From the NCBI GenBank assembly GCA_947385505.1, contig CANDLP010000059.1:1-9541 (forward strand): 9,541 nt of DNA, written 5' to 3'. A program made the position numbers and the translations under genes. The notes beneath the pieces are model-generated. The model worked only from the letters and a program-made list of their open reading frames with translations, was not told where the DNA came from and ran no database searches. Position 1 is the first letter of the stretch; every line of letters starts with the position of its first letter. The DNA comes from an uncultured Clostridia bacterium (GTDB taxonomy: Bacteria > Bacillota > Clostridia > Oscillospirales > Ruminococcaceae). Of the stretch, positions 1-6,914 are shown one piece after another.

Positions 1-836
1 ATGACCGGTACATAGATATGATTTATGCCATTTCCGCCGATTTGTCCCGATCCGCATTTCCTATATATGCCGATGGGGTAAAAGACAGGGCGCTTTTTTA
101 TTCCAAAAGCATGAATGGTCTTAACAGAGATGATGAAGAAATACTTTTGTATGAAAACAATGGCGAGGTATTGGGCTGGGTTCATTATTACTTTATTGAG
201 TCCGATAAGTATATAGGTATAAGTTCAATGCTTATCAAAAAGAGCTTCGGAAAGGCATTGAGGGAGCTGTTTGAATATTGGGGCAAAAGATTTACGGGTT
301 ATTCATGGTGCTTTTACCTTCCGTCGGAAAACAGGGAAGCGCTTGATTTTATGGCAGAAAACGGTTTTTCTGAAATTTCCGAGGAAATTGTTGACGTTTT
401 GCTGTTTAAGGACTATGTTTCGGGAACGGGAGATGAAAATGTCATTGAAATAAATATGGGGAATTTTGAATTATTTGAAAATATACATCGTCAATATGAA
501 AATGAAATGTATTGGACAAGCGAAAGAATAAAAAAAGCGCTGGACAAATGGCGTGTTTTTGCTTACGTCAAAGAAGGAAATTGCCTGCAGGCGCTGTATT
601 ATGTCCGCTCAGGCAAGGATTTTGAAATATTCGGCATAGACGGCGCCGAAGAAAATAACGATCCGGAATCGGATCGTTACATAACCGAAAAATTGCTTGT
701 AAGCGGGTTAAATACAGCCAAAGCAGATGGCGCGGAAAGTATGTATTTCTTTAATGATGAAAAAACTCATATAACAGCTGAGAAATTGGGCTTTAAGAAA
801 ATAACCGAAGCGATTTGCTTTGAAGGAAAAATATAA
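1..836 (+). CDS. GNAT-family N-acetyltransferase, tandem GNAT fold, 5' end outside window
   Basis: Probable acetyl-CoA-dependent N-acetyltransferase with unknown substrate. The frame is open from position 3 and the first ATG, at 18, has no Shine-Dalgarno sequence before it. The residues before it (DRYID) read as protein, so the true start most likely lies upstream of the window. Counting from the Met at 18, 272 residues are visible. GNAT-like C-terminal signatures occur twice: around residues 104-130 (ENREALDFMAENGF followed by a hydrophobic strand) and around 249-270 (KTHITAEKLGFKKITEAICF). This suggests a two-domain GNAT protein in which one half may be degenerate. There is no signal peptide or membrane segment, so it is cytoplasmic. 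It converges on the mannanase gene and has no evident link to the sugar locus. The family call is fairly safe; the substrate is not known. Confidence 0.75.
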   Translation, partial: DRYIDMIYAISADLSRSAFPIYADGVKDRALFYSKSMNGLNRDDEEILLYENNGEVLGWVHYYFIESDKYIGISSMLIKKSFGKALRELFEYWGKRFTGYSWCFYLPSENREALDFMAENGFSEISEEIVDVLLFKDYVSGTGDENVIEINMGNFELFENIHRQYENEMYWTSERIKKALDKWRVFAYVKEGNCLQALYYVRSGKDFEIFGIDGAEENNDPESDRYITEKLLVSGLNTAKADGAESMYFFNDEKTHITAEKLGFKKITEAICFEGKI

Positions 837-853
837 CCTTTTATCTTATATCA

Positions 854-897
854 ATCCCATTTTGAACTGACGTAATACCCACAGTTCAAAATGGGAT
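854..897. terminator. 16-bp perfect inverted repeat between convergent genes
   Basis: ATCCCATTTTGAACTG (854-869) is followed by a 12-nt loop and its exact reverse complement (882-897). It lies in the 67-bp gap between two convergent stop codons, where a bidirectional terminator is expected. Neither side has a proper U-tract, so it is not a textbook intrinsic terminator. It may act as a 3'-end stabilising hairpin or a terminator of weaker type. Confidence 0.6.
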
Positions 898-903
898 CAG
901 TAT

Positions 904-2355
904 TTAATCCGGCAGTTCATCCAGCGTAATAACATATGGGTCGTTAAAAATATTTTTAAGATCGTTGACATCGTTTTTGTCTGTCACAAAATCGGTATGC
1001 CATGTCATAAACCATACCCACTTCGCATTGCCGTTTTTAAGCTGTTCCACTGTCGGAATACGTCCGCATTCGTGAAAGCATATAGGCATATTTTCGCCTG
1101 CCGCATTTTTTACAAGACTGTAAAGATTTGCGTTGGCGCCGTCGGTATATGAATCCGCGCCTGCGATGTCCACATATTTGTCTCCCGGATACCATTTGTC
1201 ATAGCCTGTGCCGTTTCCCGAAAAGCCGCAGACCCATATGAGGTTGTCAAGTCCCCAGTAATTTGTGTATCTTTCATACATGGTTATCCAAAGCTTTTTA
1301 AAGTTTTCCGAACCTCCCTTTCCCCACCAGAACCAACCTCCGTCAAACTCGTGGAAGGGGCGCCATAGCACAGGTATATTCTGATCCTTAAGCTCTTTTA
1401 ACGCCTTTGCGGCTTTGTCCATTCCCGCAATAAAGGCTTCATATTCATCGGTGCCTTCGGTGAGAACTGCGTTCCAGTCAGCGATTTCTGTTTCCATACA
1501 CTCGCTCCAGCTTCCGCTGAAGTCGCAGCCGCAGTGCCAGCATATGGTGACGATTCCGCCGCGGTCGTACCAGTCCTTGGCGCGCTTATTTACGCCTTTG
1601 AAATCGTCGTTCATATAATCCAATCCGCGTATGGCGGGATATTTTCCCGTTTTTTCATAAATATAATTAAATTCATACTGGTCGCTGCCCATCCATGTGG
1701 ATTCCTGCTGTCCCGAAATTATTGCTTTTCCGTATGTATCCGAGATATATTTATACAGTTTTTTTGCCGCTTCGGAGGCATTCTGGTTGGAAAGAGCCGG
1801 AGCGGGGCTGATCTCTTCGGACGCCGTGTTTTGTGAGGTTTCGGCGGTTGCGGTAGTTTCGGCTGCCGTGGTTGTGGTTGTTACAGCAGTAGTTGTAGTT
1901 GCAGCAGCGGTAGTTGTTTCTTTTGCTTCGGAAGCGGATTCGGTTTTGACTTCTGTTGTAGTTGTGGTTTCCGAAACGGCAGCCGCTGTGGATTCCGATG
2001 TTTCTTTTTGTGGCATTGCCTCGGTTTGGGAGATCTTTGTTTCGGGGGTAGGAGCGCTTTCCGCCGAGACTGTGACAGTATTGCTCTCGGTTTCGGTGCC
2101 GGAAACGCTTGTTTCGGATTCCGCGGTCGTTTCCGAAGCTTTGGCGGAGGTTTCGGTTTTATCGGAAGACGTTTCGGTATCCTGTTCGGCGAAATCGGAA
2201 ACAGGTGTTTCTTTTTCGGTGTTCTCAACCGTTTCCGAAGAACCGGCTGAATTATCGGGAATATCCTCCGCCGTCGGGGAAGAGGAACAGGCGGAAGAAA
2301 GCGCGGCAATAACAACCGATAATATTATGGCGGTAATTTTTTTGAATTTATCCAT
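904..2355 (-). CDS. GH26 endo-beta-1,4-mannanase, lipoprotein with long Ser/Thr/Glu-rich linker
   Basis: Predicted mannan endo-1,4-beta-mannosidase that cuts internal bonds of mannan, galactomannan or glucomannan outside the cell. The 483-residue protein begins with a lipoprotein signal peptide: KFKK, a hydrophobic stretch 7-19, then LSSAC with Cys23 as the likely lipidated residue. Residues about 24-190 are low-complexity Ser/Thr/Glu/Ala, including runs of Thr at 147-163, and should act as a flexible tether. The GH26 catalytic barrel spans about 191-483. The acid/base is Glu336 in WRPFHEF and the nucleophile is Glu429 in CFHECG. Other GH26-like stretches are SGQQE (214-218) and ICWHCG (271-276). 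No dockerin, CBM or SLH domain is seen. The start is supported by AAGAAAGG (minus strand, 2366-2373) nine bases upstream. The gene has its own strong promoter, divergent from the GH2 gene. Family assignment is confident; GH26 also contains a few beta-1,3-xylanases and lichenases. Confidence 0.9.
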   Translation of the reverse strand: MDKFKKITAIILSVVIAALSSACSSSPTAEDIPDNSAGSSETVENTEKETPVSDFAEQDTETSSDKTETSAKASETTAESETSVSGTETESNTVTVSAESAPTPETKISQTEAMPQKETSESTAAAVSETTTTTEVKTESASEAKETTTAAATTTTAVTTTTTAAETTATAETSQNTASEEISPAPALSNQNASEAAKKLYKYISDTYGKAIISGQQESTWMGSDQYEFNYIYEKTGKYPAIRGLDYMNDDFKGVNKRAKDWYDRGGIVTICWHCGCDFSGSWSECMETEIADWNAVLTEGTDEYEAFIAGMDKAAKALKELKDQNIPVLWRPFHEFDGGWFWWGKGGSENFKKLWITMYERYTNYWGLDNLIWVCGFSGNGTGYDKWYPGDKYVDIAGADSYTDGANANLYSLVKNAAGENMPICFHECGRIPTVEQLKNGNAKWVWFMTWHTDFVTDKNDVNDLKNIFNDPYVITLDELPD

Positions 2356-2387
2356 AGCGTTAAAACCTTTCTTAATTTAATGTATAA

Positions 2388-2416
2388 ATTATACTCGATT
2401 GACAATTAAAAGTCAA
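2388..2416 (-). promoter_or_regulatory. Promoter of the GH26 mannanase gene
   Basis: On the minus strand, TTGACT (2416-2411), a 17-base spacer and TATAAT (2393-2388) form a near-consensus sigma-A promoter. The transcript would begin about 7 bases beyond the -10 box, leaving a leader of roughly 25 nt that carries the SD sequence AAGAAAGG. Confidence 0.75.
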
Positions 2417-2417
2417 T
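2398..2417. promoter_or_regulatory. Palindrome joining the two divergent -35 boxes; operator candidate
   Basis: ATTGAC-N8-GTCAAT with a central TTAA. Each arm contains the -35 hexamer of one of the two divergent promoters, so a protein bound here would cover both. The symmetry is seen directly. An operator role is inferred, and part of the symmetry follows simply from two opposed -35 boxes lying this close together. Confidence 0.45.
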
Positions 2418-2427
2418 GCTGTATAAT
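2399..2427 (+). promoter_or_regulatory. Promoter of the GH2 gene
   Basis: TTGACA (2399-2404), a 17-base spacer and TATAAT (2422-2427): a full-consensus sigma-A promoter. Transcription would start near 2434, giving a leader of about 37 nt that contains the SD sequence of the GH2 gene. It overlaps the mannanase promoter running the other way. Confidence 0.8.
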
Positions 2428-2453
2428 ATTATTAAACATTATTTTATATCTTC

Positions 2454-2461
2454 GGAAAGGA
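2454..2461 (+). promoter_or_regulatory. Ribosome binding site fixing the GH2 start at 2471
   Basis: GGAAAGGA lies 9 bases before ATG 2471. The frame stays open upstream to a TTG at 2399, but that codon is the -35 box of the promoter and would not be transcribed. ATG 2471 is therefore the start. Confidence 0.75.
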
Positions 2462-2470
2462 ACATTCAAA

Positions 2471-4588
2471 ATGAACAGCATAAAAAAATCGGATAATTGC
2501 TTTAACAGAAGCGTATTATGTCTTGACGGAGATTGGCGTTTTCTTAAGCTGACAAAAAAGGACGGTCTTGATTCACTTAAAGCTGAAGCCGCTGGGCTTG
2601 ATGACAGCGATTGGGAAAAGGTTGACCTGCCTCATACATGGAACGCGGAGGACGGCGCTGCCGGAAAATTTGAAAAGGACGAGGGCGGCGAATGTTATTA
2701 CAGGGGACTTGGCGCATACAGAAAAAAACTGTTTTTATCCTCCGAAAATTACGGAGGAAAGAGGATTTTTATTCAATTCGAGGGAGCAAATACCGTCACG
2801 GAGCTTTTTGTGAACGGCTGTTTTGCAGGAAAACACGAAGGCGGTTTTTCCGCTTTCAGATTTGATATTACGGATTATCTTCTACTTGACAAAGAAAACC
2901 TGATCGCCGTAAAAGTCAACAACGCTCCCACCGATTACATAGCCCCCATAACCGATCAGGGGGATTTTACAAAAATGGGCGGCATTTACCGCGATGTAAG
3001 CCTTATTGCGGTGAAACCTCTGCATATTGATCTTACCGATTTCGGCTCGTCGGGAATTTTTGTTACCCCGAAAAATATCACCGAAGATTCGGCAGATCTT
3101 GAGATACTTATAAAGCTTGCCAACGATGGGCAGCAGGACGAAAATGCTTTGATAACAGTAGATATTTTAGGCTCAGAGGGCGGGACGGAAGCTTTCGCAA
3201 GCGCCGAAGCGGCATTGAAGGCAGGGCAGAAGTCGGAAATCGGTATTTCCCTTTTGCTGAAAAACCCAAAACTGTGGGACGGAGTGAGGTCGCCTTATCT
3301 TTATACCGCTTCAATAACCGTTAAAAGCGGCGGCAAGATATTTGACGGTTACTGCCAAAGCTTCGGCATACGCACCTACCGCATGGATTCTCAGGAAGGC
3401 TTTTTCCTTAACGGCCGCTATATGGATCTTCGCGGGGTGAATTATCATCAGGACAGCTTTGAAAAGGGCTGGGCTATGACCGATTCACAGCGGGAGCGGG
3501 ATTATAAAATGATGCTGGATATGGGCTGCACCTCCGTTAGAATGGCGCATTATCAGCATGACGGTTACGAATATGACCTTTGCGACAGACTTGGCTTTAC
3601 GGTTTGGACGGAGATAGGGATAGTTAACAAAATGTCAGCCGACGATTCGGAAACTCATAAGCTGTCCGAAGGCTTTGCCGCAAATGCAAAAACGCAGCTT
3701 ACCGAACTAATAAGACAGAATTACAACCACCCGTCCGTAATAGTCTGGGGTATTTCCAACGAGCTTCACCAGATGACCGATGAAATTTATAATTTGTATA
3801 CCGAGCTTAAGGCTATTGCCAAAAAAGAGGACGCTACCCGATTCACAACTTATGCGGATTCACAATTCTGGGGAAGATTTTTAGAGCTTCCCGGCGAGGT
3901 GGTGGGATATAACCGTTATTTTGGCTGGTACAAAGAAGCGGGACCCGTTGAGAGCTTCGGCGATTGGCTGGACGAATATCACAATTCAAAAGAAACCCGC
4001 CCCATATGCGTATCGGAATACGGCGGCGGGGGCGCGATGTCTCAGTTTAAAGACAACATAAACTGGCTTGAAGAAATCGACCCTTGGGGCGAGAGACATT
4101 ATCAGAATTATCAGTCGGCAATGCACGAAAAAATATGGGCACAGTTTTCCCGCCGGCGCTATTTGTGGGGTAAGTATATCTGGTGTATCTTTGATTTTGC
4201 TTCCAACGGAAGACATGAGGGCGACACGGTGGGGCAAAACGACAAAGGTCTTGCCACTCGCGAACGCGTACCGAAAGATTCATATTATTTTTATAAATCG
4301 GTGTGGAACCCCGAACCTATGGTTCACCTCACGGAAAAAGGCTTTAAGAAACGTCCTTTTGAGATTCCAGAAGTAAAGGCATATTCAAACGCCGAATATG
4401 CGGAATTGTATGTAAACGGCGTTTCTCAAGGGAAAATATGCCGTTCGGAGCTTGATTCGGATTATTCAACCGTTTATGTTTGGAAAAATGTCAATATAAA
4501 TAAAGATACAGTAAACGAGTTAGTTGTAAAAGCGGGTTTCTCGGACGGTAAGGTTATTGATGATAAAGCGGAATGGAGCGGCTGTTAA
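2471..4588 (+). CDS. GH2 beta-glycosidase (beta-galactosidase-like), cytoplasmic
   Basis: Exo-acting retaining beta-glycosidase of family GH2, 705 residues, with no signal peptide, so it acts on imported oligosaccharides. Domain order: N-terminal jelly-roll sugar-binding domain (about 15-185, with DLPHTWN and GGIYRDV), Ig-like domain (about 190-305), TIM barrel (about 306-610), and a short C-terminal beta domain (about 630-700, KAYSNAEYAELYVNG) resembling the DUF4982-type module of GH2 beta-galactosidases. The probable acid/base is Glu431 in GISNELH and the nucleophile Glu516 in VSEYGGG. The DFASNGRHEGD...NDKGL segment (575-594) is typical of beta-galactosidase-like members. A beta-mannosidase or beta-glucuronidase specificity cannot be excluded. 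The beta-mannosidase option is attractive because the divergent neighbour is a mannanase. The gene ends in a strong terminator and appears monocistronic. Confidence 0.87.
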   Translation: MNSIKKSDNCFNRSVLCLDGDWRFLKLTKKDGLDSLKAEAAGLDDSDWEKVDLPHTWNAEDGAAGKFEKDEGGECYYRGLGAYRKKLFLSSENYGGKRIFIQFEGANTVTELFVNGCFAGKHEGGFSAFRFDITDYLLLDKENLIAVKVNNAPTDYIAPITDQGDFTKMGGIYRDVSLIAVKPLHIDLTDFGSSGIFVTPKNITEDSADLEILIKLANDGQQDENALITVDILGSEGGTEAFASAEAALKAGQKSEIGISLLLKNPKLWDGVRSPYLYTASITVKSGGKIFDGYCQSFGIRTYRMDSQEGFFLNGRYMDLRGVNYHQDSFEKGWAMTDSQRERDYKMMLDMGCTSVRMAHYQHDGYEYDLCDRLGFTVWTEIGIVNKMSADDSETHKLSEGFAANAKTQLTELIRQNYNHPSVIVWGISNELHQMTDEIYNLYTELKAIAKKEDATRFTTYADSQFWGRFLELPGEVVGYNRYFGWYKEAGPVESFGDWLDEYHNSKETRPICVSEYGGGGAMSQFKDNINWLEEIDPWGERHYQNYQSAMHEKIWAQFSRRRYLWGKYIWCIFDFASNGRHEGDTVGQNDKGLATRERVPKDSYYFYKSVWNPEPMVHLTEKGFKKRPFEIPEVKAYSNAEYAELYVNGVSQGKICRSELDSDYSTVYVWKNVNINKDTVNELVVKAGFSDGKVIDDKAEWSGC

Positions 4589-4603
4589 CAAGATTATATA
4601 AAG

Positions 4604-4633
4604 AAAAAGGGGCTGTAAAAAGCCCCTTTTTTT
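4604..4633 (+). terminator. Rho-independent terminator of the GH2 gene
   Basis: AAAAAGGGGCT, loop gtaaaa, then AGCCCCTTTTT running into a 7-T tract, starting 15 bases after the GH2 stop codon. The stem is 6 GC-rich pairs extended by A-T pairs. It forms the left end of the 181-bp hairpin-rich element. Confidence 0.88.
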
Positions 4634-4788
4634 AACGTCCGAAGCGGCGGCTTCGCCTGCTTCTGTGCAAGTGATAATTGCTCACTTCGCGGGACTTTGT
4701 CCCGCACCCTAATTCCTTTTTGTATCACAAAAAGGAATCGAAAAAAGAATTGGCGGCTTCGCCGCTTTTTTATTTTTTTACAGCCCCT
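4608..4788. repeat. 181-bp hairpin-rich element with 14-bp terminal inverted repeats (MITE/REP-like)
   Basis: AGGGGCTGTAAAAA at 4608-4621 is the exact reverse complement of 4775-4788. Between these ends lie consecutive hairpins: 4641-4663 (GAAGC-GGCG stem with one bulged T), 4669-4687 (AAGTGA/TCACTT), 4689-4705 (GCGGGAC-TTT-GTCCCGC), 4712-4738 (12-bp stem ATTCCTTTTTGT with a 3-nt loop) and 4753-4765 (GCGGC-TTC-GCCGC). The 12-mer GGCGGCTTCGCC occurs twice (4646 and 4752). Almost the whole gap between the convergent GH2 and GH31 genes is this element. Its organisation resembles dispersed, non-coding, palindromic repeat families. Copy number elsewhere in the genome cannot be seen from this window, and no target-site duplication is obvious. 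Confidence 0.55.
4741..4779. terminator. Second terminator, usable from both sides (GH31 on minus, back-up for GH2 on plus)
   Basis: GCGGC-TTC-GCCGC (4753-4765) is followed on the plus strand by TTTTTTTATTTTTTT. On the minus strand it is preceded by an A-rich run and followed, after CAATTC, by six Ts. It is the first stable hairpin downstream of the GH31 stop codon at 4799-4801. The plus-strand geometry is the better one. Confidence 0.6.
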
Positions 4789-4798
4789 ATTGTATTAT

Positions 4799-6766
4799 TT
4801 AAAAAGCATCAAGAACCTCACTGCCCGCTTTTGCAAAGGCAATAAACTCATTCAAGTCCGCGTGACAGCGTACGGTTTGTTCTCCTTCGTATTCGGCTTT
4901 ACCGTTGGTAAGCACCCATTTTCCCTTTGGCAGATATACGTCCCGCTCTGTTTGCCCTTCGTCGAGTATTGGAGCGAAAATTATATCGCTTCCGAACATA
5001 TACTGAGTATCCAGATCGTAGCAGTGATCGTCCTCCCAGAAATCGAAGAACATCGGACGCATTATAGGAGTTCCTGTTTCGGAAGCTGCGTCCATATGCT
5101 TTACAATATAGGGTCTGAGTCTTTCTCTCAGCTCCACAAGCTCCTTAAGTATCGGGTAATTCCTTTCGCCGAAGCTCCAGATCTCATTGTCCCCGCCGCT
5201 TCTTTCAGGAACTTCGGGGTGTCTGTCCACCTGATTTTTGGTTTTCTGTCTTGCCCCGTGAAGTCTCATTATCGGGCAGAATACGCCGAACTGGAACCAG
5301 CGGACGATAAGCTCGCGGAAATAGCCGCTTTCCGTGTCGGCGCCGCAGAAACCGCCGATGTCGCTGTTCCACAGGTTGATTCCGCACATTGCCATGGAAA
5401 GCCCGGATATAACGCTTTCTCTCAATGCCAAAAATGTTGAGGGAATATCTCCGTTCCACACTATTGCGCCGAATTTCTGGCTTCCGGGATAACTTGCCCT
5501 CGTGAGCAAAACGGTTTCTTTTTCCCCTTCCTCCTTTAAAGCGTCATAGATCATTTTTGAGTAGTAATAGGGATACAAAAGCGCGGTCTGAGCGCCGTTT
5601 CCTATATGAAATCTAAGATTGTCAAACTGCTGCGGGAATACTTCAGGTTCCGCTTCGTCAAGCCAGAAGGTTTTTATACCGTAATCGTAATAGTTTTTCT
5701 TGATTTGTTCCCAAACAAATTTACGGGTTTCGGGGTTTGTAACGTCGATATATGTCTGCTGACCGTAGAATGGGAAAATTCCGTATTGCCCGTTTTCGGT
5801 GCGAACCAGCATATTTTCGTCGTTCATTTTTTCGTAATTTTTGCTGTTGGGATTTATGGTAGGCCAAATAGAAACTATGGGCTGTATCCCCATTTTCTTC
5901 AACTCATCACACATAGCTTTCGGATCGTACCAAAGCTTGGGGTCGAATTGCCACTCGCCCTGTTCCGTCCAGTGGAAGTAATCTATAATAATGGCGGATA
6001 TGGGGATATTTCTCTTTTTATATTCCCGCGCCACCTCCAACAGGTCGTCCTGACTTTCATATCTGAGCTTGCACTGCCAGAAACCCGCCGCCCATTGGGG
6101 GAATTTCGGCGCAAACCCTGTAAGTTCGCAGTATTTATACATTATATCGGAGGGTTTATCACCTCCTATTACTATATAGTCCGCCTGATAGGCGCTTTCA
6201 CAAAGCCACATAGTGTGGTTCAGAGTGGTTTCGCATTTTCCCGGCGCGGGATTGTTCCATAAGAATCCGTAGCCGAAGGATGAATAAAGGAACGGCATTG
6301 AGGTTTTGGTGTTGTAATGCACCAGTTCGCAGGAACAGCCCTTTCGGTTGAAATAACCCTGCTGCTCCTGACCCAATCCGTACAAACGTTCGCCGTATTT
6401 TGCCTCAAAAATTGCTTTTATTCGATAATTGTTGCCTTCTACATGGCGATACTGGCTTATTATGTCCCCTTCTCTTTTTGTCCGTAATATTTCCTTGCCG
6501 TTTTTGTAAAAAATAATTTGGTATATCCCCCACATCTTTACGACCTCAGCCGAAAGACAGCCGGTAGTAAGAACCCCTCTTTCGCTGTCGCCCTCAACGG
6601 TACACTCATCGGACAGCGAAGGAAGCAATGTCCAGCTTTCATCCGAAAGGGTTCCGTTTCTGGTTGACCGCACGCGGATACGGTCCTTTCCGTAGGCTTC
6701 CACCCTTACTATTTCATCACGGGCGGTATAGCCTATGTATTTTTCTCCGATTACAACATGTCCCAT
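4799..6766 (-). CDS. GH31 alpha-glycosidase (alpha-xylosidase/alpha-glucosidase-like), cytoplasmic
   Basis: Retaining exo-alpha-glycosidase of family GH31, 655 residues, no signal peptide. An N-terminal beta domain (about 1-220) carries RLYGLGQEQQGYFNRKG (127-143) and GYGFLWNNP, which help shape the active site in GH31 enzymes. The (beta/alpha)8 barrel covers about 221-555. The nucleophile is Asp370 in KTFWLDEAEPE and the acid/base Asp440 in VWNGD. Other barrel signatures are GFWQCKLRY (228-236), IIIDYFHW (259-266), SDIGGF (468-473) and RLHGAR. A proximal C-terminal beta domain follows. The WLDxxEPE pattern is common among alpha-xylosidase-like members, but alpha-glucosidase or alpha-galactosidase activity remains possible. 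The start is supported by GAAAGGA (minus strand, 6775-6781) eight bases before the ATG. The gene converges on GH2 and is divergent from the AraC regulator, which may control it. Confidence 0.88.
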   Translation of the reverse strand: MGHVVIGEKYIGYTARDEIVRVEAYGKDRIRVRSTRNGTLSDESWTLLPSLSDECTVEGDSERGVLTTGCLSAEVVKMWGIYQIIFYKNGKEILRTKREGDIISQYRHVEGNNYRIKAIFEAKYGERLYGLGQEQQGYFNRKGCSCELVHYNTKTSMPFLYSSFGYGFLWNNPAPGKCETTLNHTMWLCESAYQADYIVIGGDKPSDIMYKYCELTGFAPKFPQWAAGFWQCKLRYESQDDLLEVAREYKKRNIPISAIIIDYFHWTEQGEWQFDPKLWYDPKAMCDELKKMGIQPIVSIWPTINPNSKNYEKMNDENMLVRTENGQYGIFPFYGQQTYIDVTNPETRKFVWEQIKKNYYDYGIKTFWLDEAEPEVFPQQFDNLRFHIGNGAQTALLYPYYYSKMIYDALKEEGEKETVLLTRASYPGSQKFGAIVWNGDIPSTFLALRESVISGLSMAMCGINLWNSDIGGFCGADTESGYFRELIVRWFQFGVFCPIMRLHGARQKTKNQVDRHPEVPERSGGDNEIWSFGERNYPILKELVELRERLRPYIVKHMDAASETGTPIMRPMFFDFWEDDHCYDLDTQYMFGSDIIFAPILDEGQTERDVYLPKGKWVLTNGKAEYEGEQTVRCHADLNEFIAFAKAGSEVLDAF

Positions 6767-6811
6767 AAGATAATTCCTTTCAAATCACAACTCAAAATTT
6801 TTAATTTCATA

Positions 6812-6840
6812 TTGACTTATCCGCAGCGGGATAATATAAT
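6812..6840 (+). promoter_or_regulatory. Promoter of the AraC-family regulator gene
   Basis: TTGACT (6812-6817), 17-base spacer, TATAAT (6835-6840). Transcription would begin near 6847, giving a leader of about 68 nt. The spacer contains the small inverted repeat TATCC-N6-GGATA (6818-6833), a possible operator. ATTGACTT also occurs at the -35 of the mannanase promoter. Confidence 0.72.
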
Positions 6841-6844
6841 TATA
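6839..6844 (-). promoter_or_regulatory. Candidate -10 box of the GH31 gene, overlapping the AraC -10
   Basis: TATAAT on the minus strand, sharing two bases with the -10 box of the regulator promoter. No good -35 hexamer lies 16-19 bases upstream (the 17-base position reads AAGATT). A weak -35 beside a perfect -10 is common in activator-dependent promoters, which would suit control by the adjacent AraC protein. The promoter call is tentative. Confidence 0.4.
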
Positions 6845-6870
6845 ACATAGTAAACTTAAAAAATCTTGCA

Positions 6871-6899
6871 TTTTAACAGCGTAAAATAACACTATTTTA
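6871..6899. promoter_or_regulatory. AT-rich inverted repeats in the AraC leader; binding-site candidate
   Basis: TAAAATA-ACAC-TATTTTA (6882-6899), partly overlapped by TTTTA-N6-TAAAA (6871-6886). They sit between the regulator's predicted transcription start and its ATG, and upstream of the GH31 -10 box on the other strand. This could be a regulator site or merely AT-rich sequence; the arms are short. Confidence 0.25.
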
Positions 6900-6914
6900 T
6901 AAAAAAGGCTTAAA

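Noticed and set aside
1697..2380. A long plus-strand open frame of 227 codons opposite the mannanase linker
   Set aside because: It is the complement of a low-complexity Ser/Thr/Glu tract, giving a Val/Ser/Ala-rich translation. The minus-strand gene has a signal peptide, a catalytic domain, an SD and a promoter.
2399..2470. N-terminal extension of the GH2 protein from TTG 2399, with a hydrophobic stretch that might look like a signal peptide
   Set aside because: The extension covers the -35 and -10 boxes and would not be transcribed from that promoter. ATG 2471 has a good SD.
4608..4788. CRISPR-like array or tRNA cluster suggested by the successive hairpins
   Set aside because: The hairpins differ in sequence, there are no regularly spaced direct repeats, and none shows the tRNA cloverleaf or the T-loop GTTCRANNC.
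5606..6262. A 218-codon plus-strand open frame inside the GH31 gene
   Set aside because: It lies entirely opposite a well-conserved GH31 catalytic region and shows no family motif or ribosome binding site.
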